This document shows positions 1 to 8,006 of a DNA stretch of 36,805 nt, in pieces. Below the pieces are notes generated by a model. It saw only the letters and a list, made by a program, of their open reading frames with translations. It ran no database searches and was not told the origin of the DNA. This DNA comes from Selenomonadaceae bacterium UBA2897. GTDB lineage: Bacteria > Bacillota > Negativicutes > Selenomonadales > Selenomonadaceae. Every line of letters starts with the position of its first letter. The stretch's first letter is position 1. Location: contig DEDT01000031.1 in assembly GCA_002350105.1 (NCBI GenBank), positions 19,097-55,901 on the forward strand, in the 5' to 3' direction. Both the position numbers and the translations under genes were made by a program.

Positions 1-870
1 GAACTTGCCCGTGTTGCCCGTCTCGCCGCACGCGCAGGTCCAGCCTGCGGCGGCCTGCGGTGCGGGGGCGGGCGGCGCCTGATGGGCCATCTGCTGTGCC
101 GCCTGCTGGTACATGCCCGCGCCCGCCTGACCGGCCATCTGCATGCCGAACAGTCCCATCGCCGCGCCGGCACCGCCCTCGTTGGCCGCCGCCATGCGCA
201 ATGCATCCGCCGAGGCCTCGGCCGCCATGCCCATCGCGATGTCGGGACGTGCGCCGATGGCCTGGCCCATCTGGATTTTCTGCAGTTTCTCCTCATCGGC
301 CTCGTTCGCGCGCACGCTGCTCACGCCGAAGGAGACGATCTCGATGCCGCGCAGGTCGCGCCACTTCCTGGACAGCACGTCATTGAGCGCATCCGCGAGC
401 TCCTGCGTGCGTCCCGGCAGCTCCGTGTAGTCGATATGCTGCGCGGATATCCTGGCGAAGGCCGGCTGCAGGGCCGTTAAGAGCTCCGTCTTGAGCTGGC
501 TGTCCAGCGTATCGCGCGTATAGAAGTCCTCTGCGTTGCCCGCGACATTCGTGTAGAACAAAATCGGGTTCGTAATGCGGTAGCTGTACTGGCCAAAGCA
601 GCGGATGCGCACGAGCAGGCGCAGGCCCGAGGCCGCATCCACGACGCTGAACGGCACATCGCTCGGCGTACCGTATTTGTTCCCCGTGATTTCCTTCGTG
701 TTGATGTAGTAGACACGCTGGTCCTTGCCCGCGTCGCCGCCGAAGGTAAAGCGGCGGCCAATCTGCGCGAAGATGTCCCTGACCCCCTGCCCGAGGTCGC
801 CCGTGAAGATGGACGGCTCCGTGGAGTTGTTGTAGGTATAGGCGCCCAGCGCCGCTTTAATGAGTCCCAT
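1..870 (-). CDS. SPFH-domain protein, YdjI/'virion core protein' family (3' end cut by window)
   Basis: The 290 visible codons give an N-terminus MGLIKAALGAY, then a Band 7/SPFH region with the family hallmarks NKYGTPSDVPFSVVD (about residues 63-77), NPILFYTNVAGN (about 99-110), LKTELLTALQPAFARIS and ELPGRTQELADALNDVLS. This matches the Bacillus YdjI type, which in that genus sits in a PspA-type membrane-stress operon; whether it does so here cannot be seen. An Ala/Gly/Met/Gln-rich linker (about 230-275) leads to the start of a zinc ribbon (WTCACGETGNTGKF), which normally ends with a second Cys pair beyond the window edge. The ATG at 870 is preceded by AAAGGAGG at good spacing. It probably acts at the membrane as a scaffold; no enzymatic role is implied. 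A MITE-like fragment lies 52-75 bases upstream of the start. Family assignment is fairly sure, cellular role is not known. Confidence 0.85.
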   Translation of the reverse strand, partial: MGLIKAALGAYTYNNSTEPSIFTGDLGQGVRDIFAQIGRRFTFGGDAGKDQRVYYINTKEITGNKYGTPSDVPFSVVDAASGLRLLVRIRCFGQYSYRITNPILFYTNVAGNAEDFYTRDTLDSQLKTELLTALQPAFARISAQHIDYTELPGRTQELADALNDVLSRKWRDLRGIEIVSFGVSSVRANEADEEKLQKIQMGQAIGARPDIAMGMAAEASADALRMAAANEGGAGAAMGLFGMQMAGQAGAGMYQQAAQQMAHQAPPAPAPQAAAGWTCACGETGNTGKF

Positions 871-921
871 AAACTCTCCTCCTTTGCCAATATCCTGCGT
901 CGTCCCCCGGAACCCCGGGGA

Positions 922-945
922 CTTAGGGAAACACTGATTATCCGG
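922..945. repeat. Possible terminal fragment of the MITE-like repeat
   Basis: The bases AGGGAAACACTGATTA at 925-940 match the left terminus of the repeat at 28318-28529 (AGGGAAACGCTGATTC) in 14 of 16 positions. It sits in the 5' untranslated region of the SPFH gene. Only one end is recognisable, so it would be a solo terminus or degraded copy. Chance similarity cannot be excluded. Confidence 0.4.
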
Positions 946-1076
946 ACCAACTTATTCTTCCATGTTTCCCCAGCTTCCTTTCTATCCAATGCTACCATAC
1001 CACAAAATGCTCCACAAACGGAAAAAAGCGGCACGAAATGCATTTTTTGAGCGTGAAATGCATATGGAAAGTTTCC

Positions 1077-1111
1077 ATAAAAAAGCCCCGGAAACAACGC
1101 TTCCGGGACTT
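1077..1111 (-). terminator. Intrinsic terminator after rex
   Basis: On the minus strand AAGTCCCGGAA pairs with TTCCGGGGCTT (11 bp with one G-T pair, 7-base loop) and runs straight into six T. It lies 37 bases after the rex stop codon and closes the valS-folC-ligase-rex operon. The remaining 871-1076 stretch holds no further gene; it is presumably the promoter/leader of the SPFH gene, but no convincing -35/-10 pair could be picked. Confidence 0.85.
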
Positions 1112-1147
1112 TTGCGTAAAATTCACTTTTCTGCAATTTGAAGGCTT

Positions 1148-1792
1148 TCAGCCCTCTGCATGCGTAAGATGATAGGAGAGGCTGGAGAGACCGATGGACA
1201 AGTCCTCGTTGACGAGGCGTACAGACGCGGGCACCTCCAGCTTGACCGGCGCAAAATTCCATATTCCCCTGAGCCCGGCCGCCACAAGCTCATCCGCGAC
1301 CTCCTGCGCGAAGGCGGCGGGCACGGCGATGATGCCGATCTGGATGTGCCGCTCTTCCACGATACGCGCGAGCTGCTTGCTGTCCTCAACCTTCACGTGA
1401 TTCACGCGCTGGCCGATCACATTGGGATCCTGATCGAAGAGCGCGACGAGGTTGAAGCCCAGCGAAACGAAGTTCTGATAGTTCGCCAGCGCGACGCCGA
1501 GATGGCCGATACCCACGATGGCGATGTTCCAATGGCGGTTCAGACCGAGGATTTCGCCCACGTTGCGCTTGAGCTCGTTGACGTAGTAGCCCACACCCTT
1601 CTTGCCAAACTGGCCGAAGGACGCGAGGTCCTTGCGGATCTGCTCCGGCGTGATGCCGAGACGACGGCCGAGCTCCTCCGAGGAAATGATATCGATACCC
1701 TCATCCTGCGCGAGACGCAACGTGCGGAAATACAGGGGCAAGCGGTCAATGGTCGCCTTGGACGTCCTGAGCGGACTGACTGTCTTTGCCAT
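1148..1792 (-). CDS. rex: Redox-sensing transcriptional repressor Rex
   Basis: 214-residue DNA-binding repressor that senses the NADH/NAD+ ratio and controls fermentation and anaerobic respiration genes. The N-terminal winged-helix domain is visible as TIDRLPLYFRTL (about 14-25), SSEELGRRLGITPEQIRKDL and FGQFGKKGVGYYV. A Rossmann domain follows with the dinucleotide loop VGIGHLGVALANY (about 91-103), then the acidic NLVALFDQDP strand. Length is typical of the family (about 210-220). The ATG at 1792 has AAGGAGG about 10 bases upstream; the reading frame is open further upstream but those residues are a shadow of the preceding gene. Its first 47 bases overlap the 3' end of the O-antigen-ligase-like gene, so it is last in the valS operon. 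An imperfect Rex-like palindrome overlaps the valS promoter, which would allow autoregulation, but this is speculative. Confidence 0.95.
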   Translation of the reverse strand: MAKTVSPLRTSKATIDRLPLYFRTLRLAQDEGIDIISSEELGRRLGITPEQIRKDLASFGQFGKKGVGYYVNELKRNVGEILGLNRHWNIAIVGIGHLGVALANYQNFVSLGFNLVALFDQDPNVIGQRVNHVKVEDSKQLARIVEERHIQIGIIAVPAAFAQEVADELVAAGLRGIWNFAPVKLEVPASVRLVNEDLSIGLSSLSYHLTHAEG

Positions 1793-3404
1793 CTGCCTGC
1801 GCCTCCTTCTGCTCCTCAGCCTTGGCATCATCTTTCTCGTTCTCTGCAACCTTGTTTTTCGCTTCTGGCACCATCTGCTTCTCAACGGCAACTGATTTGG
1901 CCTTTTCTTCCGACTTTGGCGCTGCGCCAGTCGGCTCGCGGCCCGCCATGCGGTCGAGATCACGCGAGGGCTGAGCCGCAACATGCTGGAGCAGGCGGCG
2001 GCGCTGCCAGCCGCGATAGCCGGGCAGCAGGGCGAGAGCTCCCGCCGTACCCATGAGCAGCCACAGCAGCATCGAAGTCGGGATGTTGAACAACAGGTCA
2101 TCCGTGAAACCATTCAGGGCCACGGAGACGATGGCGAGGCCGATGCCCAGTGACGCCCCGCCCAGGATCTGCGCGTCCGTCCACTGCCACAGGCGATGCC
2201 ATTGCCAGCCCGGTACCACCTTTTCCCGCGGATTCAGGATGTCCTGCACCGCCTTCAGCTCAGCATCGCCGCCCTCATCTTGCAACGCGAAGGGGCTCGC
2301 CTCTGCGGGCAGCGGCTCCGGCTCAGCGAAGCGAGCGCGCAGCGCGACGAACATGCTGCCGAAGAAATACCAGAGGAAGGCCACGGCACCGGGCAGGCCG
2401 ATCTCCGCCGCGTAGTTCAGGTAGAGATTATGGGCATGCACGATCTTGATGTACTCGCCCTGCATGTAGAAATCATAGGTCGGATAGACCATCCAGTACG
2501 CGCCCCAGCCGATGCCGAGGAACGGATGATCCTGAATCATGGCGATCGTGGACTCCCAGAACGCCAGCCGCATTTCCGACGAGGTATCGAGCTTCGTGAA
2601 GACGGAGCCGACACGGTCGAGCAGCACGGGGTCAAAGGCCAGCGCACCGCCCGCTACCACCGCGAACACGGCGAGCACGCGCCAGTCGCGCAGCAGGCCG
2701 TAGCCCGCCACGATGACAGCGAGCACCAGCAGAGCGCCGCGCGCATAGGTGAGCGCAAGACAGACGAGCAGGGCCAGCATGAGTACACCGAGCAACGTGC
2801 GCTTCTCCCGCCCGCCGGCCTTGACGAAAAAGCCGAAGGCGATGCAGAGTGCCGCGTCGAGGTAGCCCGCGAAAATATTGGGGTTCACCCAGGTGGAAAA
2901 GATACGCTTCGTGAGCTCGGGAAAGGCCTGTGCATCAACCCAGCTCACATCGCTGGCCGAAATACCAAAAACCGCCTGCCACAGGCCATAGAGCACACAG
3001 ACCACGGCTGAGGCCCCGAGTGCGGCAAAGAGCCGACCCGCATCCTGCGCCGAGCGCACCAGCTGCCCCGCCGCCAGGTAGATCAGCAGGTAGACCACCA
3101 CGAGGTTGTACCAATTATAGAAGCTGAAGCCCCGGTCCGGCGAGACAAGCACGGACAGTCCGCTGAGGAAGACGAAGATGCCCGCAGGCAGATCCATGGG
3201 CAGACGCCGCAGGTGAAAGTCCCGATCAAAGCGCGTGCGCAGGAACATCAGCACCGCGGCCGCCAAAAGGCAAACCTCAGCGCCCATGGGCCAGAGGGCC
3301 AGCAGAAAGGAGCCTGCGAGCAGCGCCCCGAAGGACCATTGCTGCAGATGACGGCTGCGGCGCCGTCGCACATAGTCGCGCCGCATACTCTGAATGTCAT
3401 TCAT
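1746..3404 (-). CDS. O-antigen ligase/polymerase-like membrane protein (Wzy_C family)
   Basis: 552-residue polytopic inner-membrane protein with about a dozen hydrophobic segments. The Wzy_C/O-antigen ligase signatures are present: STWVNPNIFAGYLDAAL (about 167-183), a long loop containing IVHAHNLYLNYAAEIGLPG, and arginine-rich membrane junctions. Such proteins transfer or polymerise undecaprenyl-linked glycans at the outer face of the inner membrane, for example O-antigen onto lipid A-core; which glycan is used here cannot be told. The last 60 or so residues form a Lys/Glu/Ala/Gln-rich hydrophilic tail not typical of the family, and the end of its coding sequence carries the rex ribosome binding site. 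The start ATG at 3404 has AAAGGAGAAAGG upstream and overlaps the folC stop by 8 bases. No other glycan genes are nearby. Confidence 0.8.
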   Translation of the reverse strand: MNDIQSMRRDYVRRRRSRHLQQWSFGALLAGSFLLALWPMGAEVCLLAAAVLMFLRTRFDRDFHLRRLPMDLPAGIFVFLSGLSVLVSPDRGFSFYNWYNLVVVYLLIYLAAGQLVRSAQDAGRLFAALGASAVVCVLYGLWQAVFGISASDVSWVDAQAFPELTKRIFSTWVNPNIFAGYLDAALCIAFGFFVKAGGREKRTLLGVLMLALLVCLALTYARGALLVLAVIVAGYGLLRDWRVLAVFAVVAGGALAFDPVLLDRVGSVFTKLDTSSEMRLAFWESTIAMIQDHPFLGIGWGAYWMVYPTYDFYMQGEYIKIVHAHNLYLNYAAEIGLPGAVAFLWYFFGSMFVALRARFAEPEPLPAEASPFALQDEGGDAELKAVQDILNPREKVVPGWQWHRLWQWTDAQILGGASLGIGLAIVSVALNGFTDDLLFNIPTSMLLWLLMGTAGALALLPGYRGWQRRRLLQHVAAQPSRDLDRMAGREPTGAAPKSEEKAKSVAVEKQMVPEAKNKVAENEKDDAKAEEQKEAQADGKDSQSAQDVQGDH

Positions 3405-4758
3405 GGCCTTTCTCCTTTCCCGCCGCAGCCAGCAGCTGTGCCCGCAGACCGCCTACGAGGTAGAGCGAGCCCGCCAGCACGAGCAGCCGCTTTTTTCCCG
3501 CGAGCTCGCGCGCCCGCGCCAGGGCCTCCGCGTTGTCGGCAAAAGCCTCGACGTGCTGGCAGAGCGGTGCCGCCTGCCGTGCGATATTGTCCGGCAGCTC
3601 CGCACGGGAAGATTGCGGCGTCGTGACGACGACCGTATCATCCGCCCGCAGCAGGATGTGCAGCATTTGGTCAATATCCTTATCCCGCAAGATACCTAAA
3701 AGCAGGACTCTCTCCTCTGCGGGAAAGATCGCATCGAGGCTCGCGCGCAGTTCCTTCATGCCGGCGGGATTATGCGCCCCGTCGACGATGATGGCCTTCC
3801 CCGCGAGATCCAGCCGCTCAAAGCGCGCGGCCCAGGTCGTGAGGCGCAGGGCCTGATGGATTGTCTCGCTGTTGATGCGCGCATCGCTGTTGTGCAACAG
3901 GCAGGCCGTCATGATGGCCACAGCCGCATTCTCCACCTGATAGTGCCCCAACAGCTGCAGCGCGAAGGGCTCCGCCACGATGCCCAGCAGCGGCGAGCTG
4001 AAGCTCAGCGTCTGCGTGCGGCCATCGCAGCCGATGGGCTCCGCCCGGAAATCCACGCCGGAAACAAACAGGTCGGCGCTCTGCTCCGCCGCCCGCTGGC
4101 GGATAATCTCCAGCGGCAGGCCCTGCGCCGCCGTGACGACGGGGACACCCTGCTTGATGATGCCCGCCTTATTGTCCGCAATGCTCTCCAATGTACCGCC
4201 GAGCACGGCCGCGTGCTCGAAGGTCACGTTCGTGATCACGGAGACCTCCGGCACGATGACATTCGTAGAGTCGAGCCGCCCGCCGAGCCCCACCTCAATG
4301 ACGGCATACTCCACGTGATGCTCCGCAAAGAGGTAGAATGCGAGTGCGGTCAGTACCTCAAACTGCGTCGGGCACTCCTCGCCTGCGGCGAACATCTGCT
4401 CCACGTAGCGGCGCACGATGCTGAGGCCCGAGGCGAATTCCGCCTCGCTCACGGGATCGCCATCCACGCGCACGCGCTCCGTATAGGAGACGAGATGCGG
4501 TGAGCTATAGAAGCCCGCGTGGATGCCGCTGGCCTGCATGACGCCGGCGAGCAGGGCCGAGACCGACCCTTTGCCATTCGTGCCCGTGATATGGATGGTC
4601 TTATAGCGCTCCTGCGGGTTGCCCAGCAGCTGCAGCAGTTTCTCGATGCGCTGCAGGCCGAGGCGGATGCCGAAGGTTTCCAGATGATTCAGCCAGGCCA
4701 GGGCAGCCGGATAGTCCATGGCGCAACCGTTGCTTTCATTCATCGCTGTCTGGCTCAT
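3397..4758 (-). CDS. folC: Bifunctional folylpolyglutamate synthase/dihydrofolate synthase
   Basis: 453-residue cytosolic Mur-ligase-fold enzyme that adds glutamate to dihydropteroate and to tetrahydrofolates. The ATP loop ITGTNGKGSVSALLAGVM (about 52-69) is intact, followed by YSSPHLVSYTERVRVDG, the metal/substrate segment EVGLGGRLDSTNVI, the ADNKAGIIK segment and the C-terminal domain VDGAHNPAGM motif. The start at 4758 is chosen because its ATG overlaps the valS TGA in an ATGA quartet, a classic coupled junction; the frame is open 14 codons further upstream inside valS, but without a matching ribosome site. A second Met (MDYPAALAWL, 14 residues in) is an alternative that would fit family N-termini. 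The pairing valS-folC is common in Firmicutes. It overlaps the next gene by 8 bases. Confidence 0.95.
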   Translation of the reverse strand: MSQTAMNESNGCAMDYPAALAWLNHLETFGIRLGLQRIEKLLQLLGNPQERYKTIHITGTNGKGSVSALLAGVMQASGIHAGFYSSPHLVSYTERVRVDGDPVSEAEFASGLSIVRRYVEQMFAAGEECPTQFEVLTALAFYLFAEHHVEYAVIEVGLGGRLDSTNVIVPEVSVITNVTFEHAAVLGGTLESIADNKAGIIKQGVPVVTAAQGLPLEIIRQRAAEQSADLFVSGVDFRAEPIGCDGRTQTLSFSSPLLGIVAEPFALQLLGHYQVENAAVAIMTACLLHNSDARINSETIHQALRLTTWAARFERLDLAGKAIIVDGAHNPAGMKELRASLDAIFPAEERVLLLGILRDKDIDQMLHILLRADDTVVVTTPQSSRAELPDNIARQAAPLCQHVEAFADNAEALARARELAGKKRLLVLAGSLYLVGGLRAQLLAAAGKEKGHE

Positions 4759-7427
4759 AGTTTCGCCAGGTCCTGCATACGGCTCTCCACCGAGGCACAT
4801 TTCTCCTGATAGCCCTGCAGCTTCTCGCGCTCGCCGGCCACGACCTGTGCCGGTGCCTTCTTCAGGAAGCCCTCGTTGCTGAGCTTCTTCTCCAGGCGGC
4901 CGATTTCCTTCTGCAGCTTCTCACGTTCTTTCTGCAGGCGCGCCGTCTCCTTCTCCACATCGATGAGACCCTTGAGCGGCAGATAGATCTCGACGCCCTG
5001 CACGACGCCCGTCATCGCGTTCTCCGGCTTCGCGGCGCCAGCGGCGAGCAGCGTCACCGGCTCAGCCGCGGCCAGCGTCGTGAGATAGCTCTGATGCTCC
5101 GCAAAGACCGGACGCAGCTCCTCCGCCGTGAAGTTCAGCATGACCTCGCTGTGTTTGCCCGGTGCGGCACCGACCTCGGCGCGCAGGTTGCGCACGGTCT
5201 TGATGGTCTCCATGATGGCCGTCATCTGCGCCTCGATATCATCGTTGATGCAGCCTTCGTCACCCGCTGGCCAGTCGGAAATCATAATGCTCCTGACGCT
5301 CTCATCATGCGGCACTTTCTGCCAGATTTCCTCGGTGATGAACGGCATGAACGGATGCAGCAGGCGCAGCGTACGCTCGAGGACATACGACAGCACATAG
5401 AGCGCCGTATTCTTCGCGCGCGGGTTCTCCTTGTCATAGAGGCGCGCCTTCGTGAGCTCAATGTACCAATCGCAGAACTCATTCCAGATGAAGTCCTCGA
5501 TCATGCGGCCAGCCTCGCCGAGCTCGAATTTGTCGAGGTTCTCCGTCACATCGCGCACCGTGCGCGCATAGCGCGAGAGGATCCAGCGGTCAGCAAGGGT
5601 ATAGTCACTTTTCACCGGCTTGAAATTGCGATCGAATCCCTCAAGGTTCATGAGCATGTAACGCGATGCATTCCAGAGCTTGTTCGCGAAATTGCGTGCG
5701 CTCTCTACGCGCTCCCAGTAGAAGCGCATGTCGTTGCCCGGCGTATTGCCCGTGATGAGCATGAAGCGCAGCGTATCAGCGCCGTACTTGTCGATGACCT
5801 CCACGGGGTCAATGCCGTTGCCTAGCGACTTCGACATCTTGCGGCCCTGGCTGTCGCGCACGAGGCCGTGGATAAAGACGTGATGGAACGGGATGTCCTT
5901 GCCGAATTTCAGCCCCATCATGACCATGCGCGCGACCCAGAAGAAGATGATGTCATAGCCCGTGACGAGCGTTGCCGTCGGATAGAACTGCCTGAGCTCC
6001 TCCGTCTGCTCCGGCCAGCCGAACGTCTCGAACGGCCAAAGACCCGAGCTGAACCACGTATCGAGCACATCCTCGTCCTGATGGATATGCTTGCTATGGC
6101 AATGCGGACATTCCGTGAGATCCGTGCGGCTCACGCTCGTCTCACCGCAGTCATCGCAGTACCAGGCCGGGATACGATGCCCCCACCAGAGCTGGCGCGA
6201 GATGCACCAGTCGCGGATGTTCTCCAGCCAGTTGATGTAGATTTTCGTGAAGCGTTCCGGCACGAACTGAATCTTGCCGGACTTCACGGCCTCAATGGCC
6301 GGCTTCGCAAGGCTGTCCATCTTCACGAACCACTGCTTCGAGACCAGCGGCTCGATCGTGCTGTGGCAGCGCGAGCAATGGCCGACAGCATGCTCATGCT
6401 CCTCGACCGAGACGAGCACGCCCGTCTCCTCGAGCTCTTTCACGAGCGCCTTGCGGCATTCGTAGCGGTCCATGCCCTCGTATTTGCCGGCCCCCGCGAG
6501 CATCTTGCCCGTGTTGCCGATGACCTTGATTTCCTCGAGGTGATGGCGCTGGCCCATCTCAAAGTCGTTCGGGTCATGGGCCGGCGTCACCTTGACCGCG
6601 CCCGTGCCGAACTTCGGATCGACGTACTCGTCAGCAAAGAGCGGAATGCGGCGGTTCACGATCGGCAGGATCAGCGTCTTGCCCACGAGATCCTTGTACC
6701 GCTCATCGTCGGGGTGCACGGCCACGCCCGTATCGCCGAATATGGTCTCCGGGCGCGTCGTCGCGATCTCGACGTACTGATCTGTGCCTTCCACCTGATA
6801 GCGCAGATGCCAGAGATGGCCCTGCTCCGTCACATGCTCCACCTCGATATCCGAGATGGCCGTATTGCAGTCCGGGCACCAGTTCGTGATACGTGTGCCC
6901 TGATAGATGAGGCCCTCCTCATAGAGAGACACAAAGACTTCACGTACCGCGCGGGAGCAGCCCTCATCCATGGTGAAGCGCTCGCGATCCCAGTCCAGCG
7001 AAGAGCCGAGAGAACGCAGCTGATACATGATGCGGTCGCCGAACTTATGCTTCCACTCCCAGACACGCTCGAGGAATTTCTCACGGCCGAGCTCATAGCG
7101 GGTCGTGCCCTCCTCGCGCAGCTTGCCCTCTACCTTGGCCTGCGTCGCGATACCCGCGTGGTCGCAGCCCGGAATCCAGCACGTGTTATAGCCCTGCATG
7201 CGATGGTAGCGGATGAGGATATCCTGCAACGTGTTGTCGAGCGCATGCCCCATATGCAGCTGCCCCGTGACATTCGGGGGCGGAATCACCATGCTGTACG
7301 GTTTCTTGCGCTTGTCTACCTCCGCATGGAAGAACTTGTTATCCTCCCAGAATTTATACCACTTCTTCTCGAACGACTGCGGGTTGTAGACCTTCGGGAT
7401 ATTATTGCCCTGTTCCTGCTCTGCCAT
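4755..7427 (-). CDS. valS: Valyl-tRNA synthetase
   Basis: 890-residue class I aminoacyl-tRNA synthetase that charges tRNA-Val and edits misactivated threonine. The HIGH motif is HMGH (58-61) and the KMSKS motif GRKMSKSLGNGIDP is near 527-540. The CP1 editing region contains TTRPETIFGDTGVAVHP, and zinc-type Cys pairs appear (CPDCNTAISD, CSRCHSTIEP, CDDCGE, CPHCHSKH). The anticodon-binding domain is followed by the ValS-specific C-terminal coiled coil (about 815-890: EKETARLQKEREKLQKEI and onward). The ATG at 7427 has GAGGAGG 7 bases upstream; upstream in-frame codons would run through the promoter and leader hairpin and are rejected. First gene of the operon valS-folC-ligase-rex. The leader is too short for a T-box. 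Confidence 0.98.
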   Translation of the reverse strand: MAEQEQGNNIPKVYNPQSFEKKWYKFWEDNKFFHAEVDKRKKPYSMVIPPPNVTGQLHMGHALDNTLQDILIRYHRMQGYNTCWIPGCDHAGIATQAKVEGKLREEGTTRYELGREKFLERVWEWKHKFGDRIMYQLRSLGSSLDWDRERFTMDEGCSRAVREVFVSLYEEGLIYQGTRITNWCPDCNTAISDIEVEHVTEQGHLWHLRYQVEGTDQYVEIATTRPETIFGDTGVAVHPDDERYKDLVGKTLILPIVNRRIPLFADEYVDPKFGTGAVKVTPAHDPNDFEMGQRHHLEEIKVIGNTGKMLAGAGKYEGMDRYECRKALVKELEETGVLVSVEEHEHAVGHCSRCHSTIEPLVSKQWFVKMDSLAKPAIEAVKSGKIQFVPERFTKIYINWLENIRDWCISRQLWWGHRIPAWYCDDCGETSVSRTDLTECPHCHSKHIHQDEDVLDTWFSSGLWPFETFGWPEQTEELRQFYPTATLVTGYDIIFFWVARMVMMGLKFGKDIPFHHVFIHGLVRDSQGRKMSKSLGNGIDPVEVIDKYGADTLRFMLITGNTPGNDMRFYWERVESARNFANKLWNASRYMLMNLEGFDRNFKPVKSDYTLADRWILSRYARTVRDVTENLDKFELGEAGRMIEDFIWNEFCDWYIELTKARLYDKENPRAKNTALYVLSYVLERTLRLLHPFMPFITEEIWQKVPHDESVRSIMISDWPAGDEGCINDDIEAQMTAIMETIKTVRNLRAEVGAAPGKHSEVMLNFTAEELRPVFAEHQSYLTTLAAAEPVTLLAAGAAKPENAMTGVVQGVEIYLPLKGLIDVEKETARLQKEREKLQKEIGRLEKKLSNEGFLKKAPAQVVAGEREKLQGYQEKCASVESRMQDLAKL

Positions 7428-7442
7428 GAAAATCCTCCTCAT

Positions 7443-7483
7443 AAAACAAAACGCGCTCCCGCCCCAAAGGACGAAAGCGCGTT
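7443..7483 (-). terminator. Hairpin plus T-tract in the valS leader (possible attenuator)
   Basis: On the minus strand AACGCGCT pairs perfectly with AGCGCGTT (plus-strand arms 7450-7457 and 7476-7483), with further G-C pairing possible inside the 18-base loop, followed by TTTTGTTTT. It lies between the promoter and the valS ribosome binding site, so it looks like a terminator or attenuator on the leader rather than the end of a gene. A 17-codon ORF starting ATGATAAGCAAC runs right through it. No T-box sequence (AGGGTGGNACCGCG-like) is seen. Confidence 0.5.
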
Positions 7484-7515
7484 GCTTATCATCGCTTTTT
7501 CCGTAATCGATTGTC

Positions 7516-7544
7516 AGTTTAACACAAAACGGCGGAAAAATCAA
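7516..7544 (-). promoter_or_regulatory. Promoter of the valS operon
   Basis: Minus strand: TTGATT (7539-7544), 17-base spacer, TAAACT (7516-7521), with a TG one base before the -10, giving an extended -10. About 85 bases separate the predicted start site from the valS ATG. The -10 region sits inside TTGTGTTAAACTGACAA, an imperfect inverted repeat resembling a Rex operator (consensus TTGTGAA-N4-TTCACAA) but one base short. Confidence 0.7.
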
Positions 7545-7572
7545 TTGCTATACGATTGTTGTAAGGCTGCTC

Positions 7573-7893
7573 TCAGCCCAGACGCATGAAGGAACCCTGT
7601 GCCTGCATCTCCCAGCGGCGCAGCATCGACGCCTCCTCGTCCTGCGTGCGATCATAGCGGACGCAGACGGCGCAATCCGTCGGCCACGGCTCGGCCTGCA
7701 GACGGCCCTTGAAAGCCTCCATGAAGTCGCGCGTTGCCGCCGGGCTCGCCCCGTCGGACAGCTGCTCCAGCTTCATCTCCTGCGTATGCGCATCATAACG
7801 AATGCGGCCATCCAGCGTCATGTCTGTTCCCAGGCTATAGCTGAACTCCTTCACGCCATTCTGATCCTGTACCATTTCTACCCATGCAAACAT
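7573..7893 (-). CDS. Small hypothetical protein
   Basis: 106-residue protein of unknown function; the family is not recognised. The start ATG at 7893 is preceded by AAGGGGG at good spacing, and a good promoter lies upstream (7956-7984), so the gene is probably real. The sequence is soluble, with no signal peptide or membrane segment. It reads as a beta-rich N-terminal half (MFAWVEMVQDQNGVKEFSY..., TDMTLDGRIRYDAHTQEMKLEQL) and a helical centre (ATRDFMEAFKGRLQ), with a WPTDCAVCVRYDR segment holding the only two cysteines, then a Met/Arg-rich end. It is transcribed alone; the valS promoter begins just downstream of its stop codon. Confidence 0.7.
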   Translation of the reverse strand: MFAWVEMVQDQNGVKEFSYSLGTDMTLDGRIRYDAHTQEMKLEQLSDGASPAATRDFMEAFKGRLQAEPWPTDCAVCVRYDRTQDEEASMLRRWEMQAQGSFMRLG

Positions 7894-7955
7894 GAGTTTC
7901 GCCCCCTTTTTTCGTTTCTTCGCGTTGCGTTTTGCTTACGTTTCTTTATGACTTT

Positions 7956-7984
7956 AGTATACAACGTCTGCGAGAGAAAAACAA
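7956..7984 (-). promoter_or_regulatory. Promoter of the small hypothetical gene
   Basis: Minus strand: TTGTTT (7979-7984), 17-base spacer, TATACT (7956-7961). The predicted leader is about 60 bases and ends in the AAGGGGG ribosome site. Confidence 0.65.
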
Positions 7985-8006
7985 GCCACCTAAGTAGTAA
8001 AAATAG

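Noticed and set aside
477..1262. 261-codon minus-strand ORF across the SPFH leader
   Set aside because: Runs through the rex terminator and then out of frame over the SPFH gene; the real SPFH frame begins at 870 and continues off the window.
7428..7544. T-box riboswitch upstream of valS
   Set aside because: Leader too short and no T-box sequence or specifier loop layout; only a simple hairpin is present.
5868..7589. 573-codon plus-strand ORF opposite valS
   Set aside because: Antisense shadow of the valS coding sequence with no recognisable domain or translation signal.
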